From Halomonas elongata DSM 2581 (GTDB lineage Bacteria; Pseudomonadota; Gammaproteobacteria; Pseudomonadales; Halomonadaceae), in assembly GCF_000196875.2 (NCBI RefSeq), contig NC_014532.2:930001-994000 (forward strand): DNA of 64,000 bases. The letters run 5' to 3'. The position numbers and the translations under genes were made by a program. Position 1 is the first letter of the stretch. The number at the start of each line of letters is the position of its first letter. The notes under the pieces are model-generated. The model was not told where the DNA came from and searched no databases. It was given only the letters and a program-made list of their open reading frames with translations. Positions 62,862-64,000 of this stretch are shown piece by piece.

Positions 62862-64000
<1,139 letters not shown>

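Overview
This 64 kb window is high-GC, gene-dense gammaproteobacterial DNA. The gene content fits a moderately halophilic member of the Halomonadaceae (Halomonas or a relative). The evidence is a choline-to-glycine-betaine pair (betA with a truncated betB), azurin, an aerobic Pseudomonas-style cobalamin pathway, an FadE-type acyl-CoA dehydrogenase and several Pseudomonas-like regulatory sites. Genus and species are inferred. I see no phage, insertion sequence, CRISPR array or rRNA. One tRNA, tRNA-Gly(CCC), is present.

Layout. 1-12.9 kb is housekeeping: the 5' end of a probable putA with an AraC/PruR-like regulator, a tRNA, a CBS protein, a YqaE/Pmp3-tailed membrane protein, an EamA exporter, NAD kinase with a metallophosphatase, a GlpG-like rhomboid protease, DUF1315 and DUF2797 proteins, a GST, a PP2C-like phosphatase, a LexA-box-linked radical SAM protein (minus strand) and OpgD. 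12.9-18.3 kb is the cobalamin lower-ligand and assembly operon: cobT, cbiB, cobD, cobU, cobS, cobC and a second, degenerate CobU-like gene. 18.3-23.2 kb is a B12 riboswitch followed by btuB-btuF-btuC-btuD (corrinoid uptake). 23.2-26.0 kb is a minus-strand FecCD-type metal/chelate ABC transporter with a Zur-like palindrome upstream. 26.4-44.9 kb is a second B12 riboswitch followed by the aerobic (late cobalt insertion) corrin pathway: ChlI/ChlD-like chelatase subunit, cobB, cobW, cobN, cobG, cobH, cobI, cobJ; cobK on the opposite strand; then cobL, cobE, cobM, cobF, cobO, bluB, cobQ.

44.9-50.8 kb carries a YiiX-like hydrolase and the minus-strand glycerol-3-phosphate/phosphodiester uptake operon ugpB-A-E-C-Q, preceded by a Pho box. 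51.1-58.3 kb holds a small unknown protein, azurin, a quinone oxidoreductase, an RpiR regulator divergent from a class III aminotransferase plus a carboxymuconolactone-decarboxylase-like protein, and an SLC13 permease with two TrkA_C domains. 58.3-64.0 kb is minus strand: fadE with a PsrA-like operator, betA, and betB running off the window end.

The central theme is vitamin B12. Nearly every step from precorrin-2 to adenosylcobalamin, including DMB synthesis by BluB, plus corrinoid import is encoded within about 32 kb, with two riboswitches giving product feedback on uptake and on corrin-ring synthesis. Not seen here: a SUMT (CobA/CysG), classical CobS/CobT chelatase subunits (a ChlI-ChlD fusion appears to replace them), a cob(II)yrinate reductase and an L-threonine kinase. 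I did not find a convincingly new system. The most unusual items are the degenerate second CobU, the Zur-like metal transporter inside the B12 locus, the head-to-head overlap of the cobK and cobL start codons, and several small or domain-of-unknown-function proteins.
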